NCBI GenBank assembly: GCA_947470205.1
Contig: CANISK010000099.1
Coordinates: forward strand, 1 to 5,937
From: Neisseriaceae bacterium
GTDB lineage: Bacteria > Pseudomonadota > Gammaproteobacteria > Burkholderiales > UBA11063
DNA length: 5,937 bases
Direction of reading: 5' to 3'
How positions within the stretch are numbered: position 1 is the first letter of the stretch; each line of letters starts with the position of its first letter. Below are positions 1 through 5,937 of this stretch, piece after piece. Below the pieces are notes generated by a model that saw only the letters and a list, made by a program, of their open reading frames with translations, ran no database searches and was not told the origin of the DNA. Both the position numbers and the translations under genes were made by a program.

Positions 1-2
1 AT

Positions 3-22
3 ACTTTTGTATGAACAAAAGT
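3..22. repeat. Perfect 8-bp inverted repeat with 4-nt loop
   Basis: The arms ACTTTTGT (3-10) and ACAAAAGT (15-22) are exact reverse complements around the 4-base spacer ATGA. No T-tract follows, so it is not a classical intrinsic terminator. It could be a protein-binding site, or a hairpin near the 3' end of a gene lying left of the window. The pairing is seen directly; any role is inference, and short AT-rich inverted repeats can arise by chance. Confidence 0.35.
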
Positions 23-78
23 TACATCCGCAGAATTCAGGGGGTAATAATACGCATCCCGAATATCTATATTAAATT

Positions 79-120
79 ATACACAAATATCGTTTTAAAT
101 ATCAATACACAAATTTGTGT
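79..120. promoter_or_regulatory. Candidate operator: 14-bp palindrome plus upstream half-site copy
   Basis: ACACAAATTTGTGT at 107-120 is a perfect 14-base palindrome. Its left part lies in the ten bases ATACACAAAT (105-114), which occur exactly once more at 79-88, giving two same-strand copies 26 bases apart. The pair sits about 40 bases upstream of the predicted -35 box of the beta-oxidation gene, where an activator or repressor dimer could bind. It does not resemble the E. coli FadR operator as I know it, so the regulator is unknown. The repeats are seen directly; operator function is inferred. Confidence 0.4.
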
Positions 121-160
121 CATTTTTATTTTATTATTGTTTTATTTCAATTAAGAAAAA

Positions 161-190
161 TCTACAGTCTGATGCAAAAAAATGTATAAT
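161..190 (+). promoter_or_regulatory. Predicted sigma70 promoter of the beta-oxidation gene
   Basis: TATAAT at 185-190 is a perfect -10 consensus, directly preceded by TG. A four-of-six match to the -35 consensus, TCTACA, lies at 161-166 with an 18-base spacer. Transcription would begin near position 197, leaving a leader of about 40 to 60 bases before the coding region. The -10 box is strong and the -35 box weak. In such an AT-rich leader a chance match cannot be excluded. Confidence 0.45.
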
Positions 191-239
191 ACCTATTATC
201 AAATTACGTAGTATATTTAAAAGTTAAACCTTTCAAAAT

Positions 240-244
240 GGAGA
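240..244 (+). promoter_or_regulatory. Shine-Dalgarno-like GGAGA favouring the start at 256
   Basis: GGAGA at 240-244 is the only purine-rich Shine-Dalgarno-like stretch near either candidate start. It overlaps the last base of the in-frame ATG at 238 and lies 11 bases before the ATG at 256. That spacing is slightly long. No such stretch precedes the ATG at 238, where the upstream bases are pyrimidine- and A-rich. Confidence 0.4.
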
Positions 245-255
245 CCAATCATATT

Positions 256-2619
256 ATGCAACATAGATTTTATGTAAAAAAAGTGGCCATCTTGGGTGCT
301 GGAGTTATGGGGGCGCAAATTGCTGCTCATTTTGGTAACGCTGGAATAAGTGTCGTTTTATTTGATTTAAAAACAAAGGACGGAGAGCCAAATCAGCTTT
401 CATTAAAGGCTATAGAAGGGCTTAAGAAATTCAATCCAAAGCCAATAGCAAGGCTTAAAAGTTTAGACTATATAACTGTAGCAAATTATGAAGATAGCCT
501 ACATTTACTTAAAGATTGTAATTTAATTATAGAGGCAATCGCAGAACGTTTGGATTGGAAAGAAGACCTTTATAAAAAAATTGTACCATATATCAATGAA
601 CACACAATAGTGGCATCAAATACATCTGGTCTTAGTATATCTTCCCTTGCGGAGTGTTTTCCCTCTATCTATCGTCATAATTTCTGTGGAATCCATTTCT
701 TTAACCCACCACGTTACATGTCTCTTGTGGAACTTATCCCACATACCACGACGAATAAAAACATTTTAGCCACTTTAGAAACATTTTTAGTGACAAATCT
801 TGGAAAAAATGTTATCATAGCTAAAGACACCCCAAATTTTATCGCAAATCGGGTAGGGGTCTTTTCAATGCTAACCGCATGTATTCATACTGAACAATTC
901 CAGATTCCATTAGATATAGTAGATAAACTCACAGGTAAAAATTTAGGTAGAGCAAAAAGTGCCACATTTAGAACTGCCGATGTAGTGGGGTTAGATACAT
1001 TTGCACATGTGGTGAGTACAATGACTAAAAACTGCAAAGATGGTTTTGAACACTGTTACACTTTACCTAGTTGGGTGCAAGGTCTTATAGATAAAGGAGC
1101 ATTGGGGCAAAAAACTAAAGCTGGATTTTATAAAAAAGACAAAGATGGCACTATTCAAGTTTTAGATATTAAAACGCAACAATACATTACATCCACTCAG
1201 AAACCAAATGAAGAAGTATTGTCAATACTACAACAAAAAAATTGGGCAATAAAATTAGAATCATTGCACAATTCAACACTTCCAGAGGCGCAGTTTTTGT
1301 GGGCTTGTTTTAGAGATATTTTTCATTATTCGGCAGTATTATTGGGGCAAATTGCAGATACCACACGTGATATAGATCTCGCAATTCGTTGGGGGTTTGG
1401 TTGGAAAGAGGGCATTTTTGAAATTTGGCAACAATCGGGCTGGTTAAAAGTTGCCACATGGATAAAAGAAGATATCGCAAATGGCAAATCCTTATCAACA
1501 ACACCATTACCAGAATGGGTATTTAACTTATCTGACGGCGTTTATCTAGATAATAAACATTTTAATATTACAATGAATAAATTAGTAGAACGTGCACAAT
1601 TGCCAGTGTACCAACGACAAATTTTTCCAGATGCAGTAATAAACGAAAAACCAAATCTCAAAATTGAAATATTATATGAGAATGATGGGGTAAAATTATG
1701 GCACACTGGGGATAATGTTGGTATATTATCTTTTAAAACTAAAATGTGCGCAATTGGTATGGATGTATTAAATGGACTTAATGAAGCAATTACAGTTGCT
1801 GAAGAAAAATGTATCGCAATGGTAATTTGGCAAGAAAAAGAGATATTTTCGGTGGGAGCAAATTTAGAAGAATTTGGTTTTGCAATTATGATGAATGGCG
1901 AGGAAGCGGTAGATCAGATTATCCAAAAGGGGCATGATGTAGTGGTGAATAAGCTACGTTATAGTACAATCCCAGTTGTTGCAGGAGTTCGTGGTTATGC
2001 ATTTGGTGGTGGATGTGAAATTTTACTTCACTGTGATAGCGTAGTTGCAGCTCTCGAGTCTTACATCGGTCTCATTGAGGCTGGGGTAGGGCTATTACCG
2101 GGATGGGGTGGTACTACAGAAATGGCATATCGTGCATCTTTGTCAATAGAACCATGGAAAGATTTTGAAAAAAGATATAAAAATTTAGCTTTAGCACAAG
2201 TGGCATCTTCCGCATACGAAGCTCTAGAAATGGGTTTTTTGCGTGAATCTGATACTATAGTTATGAATACTTACGAAGTTCTTTATGTTGCAAAAGAAAA
2301 AGCTAAATATCTGGCAAATTCTGGCTATAGACCACCGGTAAAACCAAAATTTGCTGTATTTGGTGAACAAGGAATTGCAAATGTAAATGGTTTGTTAGTC
2401 AACATGCATAAAGGCGGACAGATATCAGATCACGATTTACTTATCGCAAAAAATATCGCCATCACAATGTGTGGTGATGAAATAGAAAACGGTACTATTG
2501 TAGGCGAAGATTGGGTGTTGGCTATTGAAAAAAGAAAATTTAGTGAACTTGCGGTGAGTGAAAAAACAGCAGCGAGAATACAATATATGCTAGAGAAAGG
2601 TAAACCCCTCCGCAACTAG
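256..2619 (+). CDS. Bifunctional 3-hydroxyacyl-CoA dehydrogenase / enoyl-CoA hydratase (FadB/FadN-like)
   Basis: This 787-residue enzyme should hydrate trans-2-enoyl-CoA and oxidise the resulting (S)-3-hydroxyacyl-CoA with NAD in beta-oxidation, probably in the cytoplasm. The order is dehydrogenase first and hydratase last, opposite to E. coli FadB and like Bacillus FadN and the roughly 800-residue proteobacterial homologues. Visible parts are the NAD-binding loop GAGVMG (14-19), NTSG (122-125), catalytic His147 in HFFNPP with Glu159, the helical dehydrogenase C-domain near 190-295, a second, helical-repeat-like region near 374-391, and a crotonase domain from about 474. In the crotonase domain Glu588 (GGGCE) and Glu608 match the two catalytic glutamates at the usual 20-residue spacing. 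An in-frame ATG at 238 would add six residues; I prefer 256 because GGAGA precedes it and homologues begin close to the NAD motif. The thiolase follows 134 bases later. The family is certain; chain-length preference is unknown. Confidence 0.93.
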   Translation: MQHRFYVKKVAILGAGVMGAQIAAHFGNAGISVVLFDLKTKDGEPNQLSLKAIEGLKKFNPKPIARLKSLDYITVANYEDSLHLLKDCNLIIEAIAERLDWKEDLYKKIVPYINEHTIVASNTSGLSISSLAECFPSIYRHNFCGIHFFNPPRYMSLVELIPHTTTNKNILATLETFLVTNLGKNVIIAKDTPNFIANRVGVFSMLTACIHTEQFQIPLDIVDKLTGKNLGRAKSATFRTADVVGLDTFAHVVSTMTKNCKDGFEHCYTLPSWVQGLIDKGALGQKTKAGFYKKDKDGTIQVLDIKTQQYITSTQKPNEEVLSILQQKNWAIKLESLHNSTLPEAQFLWACFRDIFHYSAVLLGQIADTTRDIDLAIRWGFGWKEGIFEIWQQSGWLKVATWIKEDIANGKSLSTTPLPEWVFNLSDGVYLDNKHFNITMNKLVERAQLPVYQRQIFPDAVINEKPNLKIEILYENDGVKLWHTGDNVGILSFKTKMCAIGMDVLNGLNEAITVAEEKCIAMVIWQEKEIFSVGANLEEFGFAIMMNGEEAVDQIIQKGHDVVVNKLRYSTIPVVAGVRGYAFGGGCEILLHCDSVVAALESYIGLIEAGVGLLPGWGGTTEMAYRASLSIEPWKDFEKRYKNLALAQVASSAYEALEMGFLRESDTIVMNTYEVLYVAKEKAKYLANSGYRPPVKPKFAVFGEQGIANVNGLLVNMHKGGQISDHDLLIAKNIAITMCGDEIENGTIVGEDWVLAIEKRKFSELAVSEKTAARIQYMLEKGKPLRN

Positions 2620-2671
2620 TACTCTTCGTCTTTGAAAGTTTAGACAAGGCGAAATTTCAAATACTATGAGT
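2620..2671. repeat. Short copy of intergenic palindromic element (copy 1)
   Basis: The element starts on the base right after the TAG stop of the preceding gene. Its arms, 2621-2637 (ACTCTTCGTCTTTGAAA) and 2655-2671, are reverse complements at 14 of 17 positions around a 17-base centre that includes AGACAAGGCGAA. With a one-base bulge, the inner TTTGAAA-G-TTT and AAATTTCAAA extend the stem to ten pairs. The outer signature TACTCTTCGTCTT (2620-2632) recurs, inverted, twice near 3957 and 4079, and the other end matches 3971-3985 at 14 of 15 positions. The RNA could fold as a 3'-end hairpin that slows decay or attenuates transcription. The repeat is seen; function is inference. Confidence 0.75.
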
Positions 2672-2738
2672 GGTTTAATTACTCCATTGGTCATTATTTA
2701 CTCAAAAAATAAAATTGTTACATTATAAACATAACAAA

Positions 2739-2742
2739 AGGA
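2739..2742 (+). promoter_or_regulatory. Shine-Dalgarno AGGA deciding the thiolase start
   Basis: AGGA at 2739-2742, within AAAGGAA, lies 11 bases before the ATG at 2754. It supports that start over an in-frame TTG at 2715, which would add 13 residues with no family counterpart. A TATAAA at 2724-2729 might be a -10 box but has no convincing -35 partner. Confidence 0.6.
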
Positions 2743-2753
2743 ATACTATACAT

Positions 2754-3938
2754 ATGAATAAACCAGTATACATTGTAGCTGCAAGAAGAACTGCAGTAGG
2801 TAGGGCGAAAAAAGGTGGATTTGCAAAAAAAAGACCAGATGAATTATTGGCAACACTAATGAAGCATACAATAGCCGAATCAAAGGTAAACGTGAATGAT
2901 ATTGCAGATGTAATCATGGGGTGTGCCTTTCCAGAGGCAGAGCAGGGGCAAAATGTGGCAAGAATTGCAACCCTATTGGCGGGTTTGCCAAATACTATCC
3001 CAGGAATTACGGTTAATAGATATTGTAGTTCAGGGTTAAACTCTGTGGCAATGGCAGCAAATGTGATTAGCTTGGGACACGCAGATGTTATGGTTGCAGG
3101 TGGAATTGAAAGTATGAGTCTTATTCCAATGGGGGGTAATGACTGGGGGGTTAGCCCAGAAGTGTTTAAAAATAATGATGTGGCGATCGCATTTGGTATG
3201 GGCATTACTGCAGAAAATGTGGCGGTTCAGTGGAATATCACACGAGAAGCACAGGATCAATTTGCATTAGAGAGTCATAAAAAAACCATTCATGCTATTC
3301 AAAATAACTACTTTAAACAAGAAATATTACCAGTGGACGTGATACACCGTATCCCCAATGAAAGCAATAACACTATTTTTGAGCAAAAAAATATTATTGA
3401 CACTGATGAAGGGGCAAGAGCAGATACCTCAATAGAGGCTTTGAGTAAATTAAAACCAGCTTTTGCAGCTAAGGGTAGTGTAACACCGGGAAATAGTTCT
3501 CAGATGTCTGATGGAGCTGGGTGTCTGGTATTAGTTAGTGAAGAATATCTAAAAAAGCATAATCTCACACCGTTAGCTAAGTTTCTAGGCTATGCGGTTT
3601 GTGGTGTTGCACCAGATATCATGGGGATAGGCCCAGTACATGCAGTGCCAAAAGTATTAGCCCAAACTGGTTTATCATTAAATGACATCGATTGGATTGA
3701 ATTAAATGAAGCATTTGCAGCGCAAAGTTTAGCTGTGATTCATGACTTAAAACTAGACATAAATAAAGTTAACCCTTGTGGCGGTGCAATTGCTATGGGG
3801 CACCCACTTGGTGCAACTGGCGCGATACTATCGACAAAGCTCATTCATGGGTTACGTCGTACTGGAAAGAAATATGGCATGGTAACTATGTGTATAGGTA
3901 CTGGAATGGGAGCGGCTGGTATTTTCGAAGCACTATAA
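2754..3938 (+). CDS. fadA: Acetyl-CoA C-acyltransferase (3-ketoacyl-CoA thiolase)
   Basis: This 394-residue thiolase should cleave 3-ketoacyl-CoA with CoA to give acetyl-CoA and a shortened acyl-CoA, the last step of each beta-oxidation turn. The full length fits the family's usual 390-400 residues. The acylated nucleophile is Cys91 in NRYCSSG. The NEAFA box (318-322), His350 in GGAIAMGHPLG and the second catalytic cysteine Cys380 in CIGTGMG are all intact. The motif CAFPEAEQG near 57-65 is typical of FadA/FadI-like degradative thiolases. The start is the ATG preceded by AGGA. It lies between its dehydrogenase/hydratase partner and an acyl-CoA synthetase, which favours a degradative role. A purely biosynthetic acetoacetyl-CoA thiolase is the alternative but fits the neighbours less well. 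The long gap upstream leaves open whether it is co-transcribed or has its own promoter. Confidence 0.93.
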   Translation: MNKPVYIVAARRTAVGRAKKGGFAKKRPDELLATLMKHTIAESKVNVNDIADVIMGCAFPEAEQGQNVARIATLLAGLPNTIPGITVNRYCSSGLNSVAMAANVISLGHADVMVAGGIESMSLIPMGGNDWGVSPEVFKNNDVAIAFGMGITAENVAVQWNITREAQDQFALESHKKTIHAIQNNYFKQEILPVDVIHRIPNESNNTIFEQKNIIDTDEGARADTSIEALSKLKPAFAAKGSVTPGNSSQMSDGAGCLVLVSEEYLKKHNLTPLAKFLGYAVCGVAPDIMGIGPVHAVPKVLAQTGLSLNDIDWIELNEAFAAQSLAVIHDLKLDINKVNPCGGAIAMGHPLGATGAILSTKLIHGLRRTGKKYGMVTMCIGTGMGAAGIFEAL

Positions 3939-3956
3939 CTCAACGTCCAGGATCAC

Positions 3957-4093
3957 AAGACGAAGAGTATACTCACAGTATTTGAGTCTTAGGCAAGGAG
4001 AAGATTAAAAAATTACGACGCGGTATACTTTAGTATATAAGGAGTAATTTTTTCATCTTCGACACAGCATAAAGCTCAAAGACGAAGAGTATA
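3957..4093. repeat. Long composite copy of the intergenic palindromic element (copy 2)
   Basis: The fifteen bases AAGACGAAGAGTATA occur exactly at 3957-3971 and again at 4079-4093, bounding the element. Between them runs a long imperfect palindrome. The outer arms, 3971-3986 and 4076-4091, pair at 12 of 16 positions, and an inner stem at 4000-4016/4044-4060 pairs at 16 of 17. The left side carries AGGCAAGGAGAA, close to AGACAAGGCGAA in the copy at 2620. The left copy of the 15-mer may be the remnant end of a second, tandem element. It fills most of the 183-base gap between the thiolase and the synthetase and starts 19 bases after the thiolase stop. I see no open reading frame in it, so any mobility would need help in trans. 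Confidence 0.75.
4000..4060 (+). other. Strong internal hairpin of copy 2
   Basis: GAAGATTAAAAAATTAC (4000-4016) and GTAATTTTTTCATCTTC (4044-4060) pair at 16 of 17 positions. Inside the 27-base loop a second small stem forms between TATAC (4024-4028) and GTATA (4033-4037) around TTTA. In RNA this would be an AT-rich stem-loop between two genes. It could act as a weak bidirectional terminator or an mRNA-processing or stability structure. The low GC of the stem argues against efficient intrinsic termination. Confidence 0.6.
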
Positions 4094-4099
4094 TATAAT
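4094..4099 (+). promoter_or_regulatory. Possible -10 box at the edge of the repeat element
   Basis: A perfect TATAAT sits at 4094-4099, directly after the end of the repeat and 22 bases before the ATG of the acyl-CoA synthetase gene. No good -35 box is visible at 16-18 bases upstream; that stretch is the repeat's right arm. If used, the element would supply part of the promoter and the leader would be very short, around 15 bases. This is weak evidence in AT-rich DNA. Confidence 0.2.
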
Positions 4100-4121
4100 T
4101 TATTTTTAGGGTTCATGATAT

Positions 4122-5795
4122 ATGAATAAATTTTGGACAGATAATTATCCATGTGGAGTTGCAAAAGAAGTTACAATTCCAGATACTACAATAGTTGACT
4201 TGGTGGACAATGTTTGCAAAGATTTTACAAACTGCAAATCATTTACCTGCAATGATGTTAGTCTCACATTCGGTGATGTGGGCACACTTATCACAAATCT
4301 CGCATCATCTCTCTACGAGCTTGGTGTTCGTAAGGGAGATAAAGTGGCAGTTATTATGCCAAATATCATGCAGTACCCAATTATAATTTTTGCGATATTA
4401 AAACTAGGGGCTGTCGTTGTGAATATTAACCCATTATACACTCCAGATGAAATGGAATATATAATCAGTAATGCATCGGTAAAAATGGCGATTGTATTAA
4501 ATATGATGGCACACAAATTAAATAATATTGTAAAATTATATAAATTAAATGTAATTGTGACTAAGATTCCAGATCCATATCCATCATTCATAAAACGTGG
4601 GATTATAAATTTTGTGATTGAAAAAATTAAAAAAACGAAGGTGGATTATAGTTATCAAGCAATTGCATTTCGCAAATTACTTACTAATAAAGCTCCATTG
4701 GTATATAATCCAAATTTAGTCAATACAGATTTAGCATTTATTCAGTACACTGGAGCCACAACTGGTAAACCAAAAGGGGCAATGTTATCTCATCGTAATA
4801 TAGTTGCAAATATTACTCAAATTCATAATTGGCTAGCTCCACAAGTGGGTAATTTATCCGGTCAAGTTGTAATAGACGCGCTCCCCCTTTATCACATATT
4901 CTCATTAACGGCAAATCTATTTACTTTCTTTTTTGGTGGCTCTGAAAATGTGATGATACCAAATCCAAAAGACATTCACGCTACAGTAAAGGTTTTAAAA
5001 AAATCCAATTTCACTGTATTTAGCGCACTAGATACATTATATAATCACTTGTTATCAAGTGAGGAATTTAAATCACAGAGATATCCATTCTTTAAATATA
5101 GTGTTGCAGGTGGCATGCCTGCTCGTAGTTCAGTTGCACATGAATGGTATCAAGTAACTGGGGTTATGCCTAGTAATTGTTATGGCATGACAGAGGCATC
5201 ACCAGCGGTCACTATGAATACATTTGATAACAGCTTTGATGGTTCTGTTGGCTTTCCAGTTCCCAATACTGAGCTCGAGATCCGTCATGTAGAAACACAA
5301 GAATTATTACCAATCAACACACCGGGTATTATATGGGTGCGCGGACCTCAAGTTATGAGTGGCTATTGGGATAACCCATCACAAACAGAAAAGGTTATGG
5401 ATGTGCATGGTTGGTTTAATACCGGAGACATTGGTTACTTAAATGAAAAAGGTAAACTTTTTATCAGCGGACGTAGTAATGATATGATTATTGTATCTGG
5501 TTTTAATGTCTATCCGGTGGAAGTTGAAAATGTATTGGATACATTTACAGATATTAAAGAATCTGCCGTAATTGGGGTAAAAGATTCTGGTACTGGTGAA
5601 AAAGTGGTTGCATTTGTGGTGTTTGAGGCAGATAAATTTATGGTGGAGAGCGAAATTATCCATAACTTAAGGCAAAAGCTAACTAGTTATAAAATTCCAA
5701 AAGAAATTGTAATTATGGATAAACCTTTACCGAAAACTTTAGTCGGTAAGATTGATAAAGTGGCACTTGGTAAGTTTTACACCACCAATCACTAA
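4122..5795 (+). CDS. fadD: Long-chain-fatty-acid--CoA ligase
   Basis: This 557-residue ANL-superfamily enzyme should activate fatty acids with ATP and CoA to acyl-CoA via an acyl-adenylate, probably at the inner face of the membrane, feeding the two enzymes encoded upstream. The start, MNKFWTDNYPCGV, fits the W..YP.GV opening of FadD proteins and has a weak AGGG (4108-4111) ten bases before it. Motifs in order are the ATP loop YTGATTGKPKG (209-219), PLYH (255-258), YGMTE (354-358), NTGD with ribose-binding Asp436, the fatty-acyl signature GRSNDMIIVSGFNVYP (450-465), and the adenylation lysine Lys543 in VGKIDK. Length is normal for FadD (about 560). One oddity is Ala212, where FadD usually has Gly (TGGTTG). 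The 183-base gap filled by a repeat means it may be transcribed separately. Exact substrate chain length cannot be read from the sequence. Confidence 0.93.
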   Translation: MNKFWTDNYPCGVAKEVTIPDTTIVDLVDNVCKDFTNCKSFTCNDVSLTFGDVGTLITNLASSLYELGVRKGDKVAVIMPNIMQYPIIIFAILKLGAVVVNINPLYTPDEMEYIISNASVKMAIVLNMMAHKLNNIVKLYKLNVIVTKIPDPYPSFIKRGIINFVIEKIKKTKVDYSYQAIAFRKLLTNKAPLVYNPNLVNTDLAFIQYTGATTGKPKGAMLSHRNIVANITQIHNWLAPQVGNLSGQVVIDALPLYHIFSLTANLFTFFFGGSENVMIPNPKDIHATVKVLKKSNFTVFSALDTLYNHLLSSEEFKSQRYPFFKYSVAGGMPARSSVAHEWYQVTGVMPSNCYGMTEASPAVTMNTFDNSFDGSVGFPVPNTELEIRHVETQELLPINTPGIIWVRGPQVMSGYWDNPSQTEKVMDVHGWFNTGDIGYLNEKGKLFISGRSNDMIIVSGFNVYPVEVENVLDTFTDIKESAVIGVKDSGTGEKVVAFVVFEADKFMVESEIIHNLRQKLTSYKIPKEIVIMDKPLPKTLVGKIDKVALGKFYTTNH

Positions 5796-5838
5796 TATAC
5801 TCTTTATCTTTAAAACCTGCACGTCGTCAGAATTTTAA
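5796..5838. repeat. Degenerate copy of the intergenic palindromic element (copy 3)
   Basis: Immediately after the TAA stop, TATACTCTTTATCTT (5796-5810) matches the reverse complement of the 15-base signature of copy 2 at 13 of 15 positions. It overlaps a short hairpin of TTAAAA (5810-5815) and TTTTAA (5833-5838) around a 17-base loop, the same loop length as copy 1. The far end of the element is not recognisable, so this is a decayed or divergent copy. It may still form a weak 3'-end hairpin for the synthetase mRNA, but no T-tract follows. Confidence 0.45.
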
Positions 5839-5908
5839 CAAACTAAAACAAGAATTCCCCCACCTCAACCCTTAAATCGTAGTTGGTAGGTTGGTTAGAT
5901 GAATTGTT

Positions 5909-5926
5909 TGCAAAATTTATTTTGCA
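5909..5926. repeat. 18-base inverted repeat near the right end
   Basis: TGCAAAAT (5909-5916) and ATTTTGCA (5919-5926) are perfect reverse complements separated by two bases. The size suits a dimeric regulator's site upstream of a gene lying beyond the window, but no gene start is established here. The rest of 5839-5937 shows no tRNA, promoter or coding region I can support. Confidence 0.3.
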
Positions 5927-5937
5927 CATATTTGATG

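Noticed and set aside
11..154. 47-codon plus-strand open frame starting MNKSYIRR with a hydrophobic tail
   Set aside because: It has no Shine-Dalgarno, runs through very AT-rich DNA whose composition alone yields Ile/Leu/Phe/Asn codons, and covers the candidate operator. Chance is the simpler explanation.
238..255. Six-residue N-terminal extension of the dehydrogenase from the ATG at 238
   Set aside because: It has no ribosome-binding sequence and the family normally begins close to the NAD-binding strand. It remains possible, as the frame is open.
2715..2753. Thirteen-residue extension of the thiolase from a TTG codon
   Set aside because: The following ATG has AGGA at usable spacing, and the protein from that ATG has the normal thiolase N-terminus and length.
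2723..3205. 160-codon minus-strand open frame opposite the thiolase
   Set aside because: It lies entirely antisense to a gene with all catalytic motifs, apart from a short run past its start, and shows no recognisable domain; it is a shadow of the sense codon pattern.
3776..3985. 69-codon plus-strand open frame over the thiolase 3' end and the repeat
   Set aside because: It is out of frame with the thiolase, Trp- and Tyr-rich in a way typical of off-frame reading, and runs into the repeat element.
4000..4060. Intrinsic terminator after the thiolase
   Set aside because: The hairpin is long but almost GC-free, and its T-run lies inside the stem rather than after it. It is better described as part of the repeat.
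1..5937. CRISPR array, tRNA or rRNA, phage or toxin-antitoxin genes
   Set aside because: No regularly spaced repeats, no cloverleaf-like sequence and no such proteins are visible. The repeats present are palindromic, few and unevenly spaced.

Overview
The window is an AT-rich bacterial segment carrying three complete plus-strand genes of fatty-acid beta-oxidation. In order they are a bifunctional 3-hydroxyacyl-CoA dehydrogenase/enoyl-CoA hydratase (256-2619), a thiolase (2754-3938) and a long-chain acyl-CoA synthetase of FadD type (4122-5795). The gene content and the style of the proteins suggest a proteobacterium with low GC. The dehydrogenase and thiolase look most like the roughly 800- and 395-residue pairs I know from beta- and some gammaproteobacteria. 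I cannot name the genus from sequence alone.

Layout. Positions 1-255 are a leader with a palindrome/direct-repeat candidate operator (79-120) and a plausible sigma70 promoter (161-190). The three genes follow, separated by about 134 and 183 bases. A last stretch of about 140 bases (5796-5937) holds no gene I can support.

How the genes work together. FadD activates free fatty acids to acyl-CoA. After a dehydrogenation step that is not encoded here, the bifunctional enzyme hydrates the enoyl-CoA and oxidises the hydroxyacyl-CoA. The thiolase then releases acetyl-CoA. An acyl-CoA dehydrogenase and its electron-transfer flavoprotein must lie elsewhere. All key catalytic residues I could check are present, so the genes look functional.

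The least ordinary part is between the genes. Each of the three coding regions is followed, at or within 20 bases of its stop codon, by a copy of a dispersed palindromic element whose signature on one strand is AAGACGAAGAGTA. One copy is short (52 bases), one is a long composite hairpin (137 bases including a 15-base direct repeat), and one is degenerate. The layout recalls REP/BIME- or ERIC-like intergenic palindromes. I do not recognise this one as a named family. I see no sign of a new multi-gene system; the genes themselves are ordinary metabolism.
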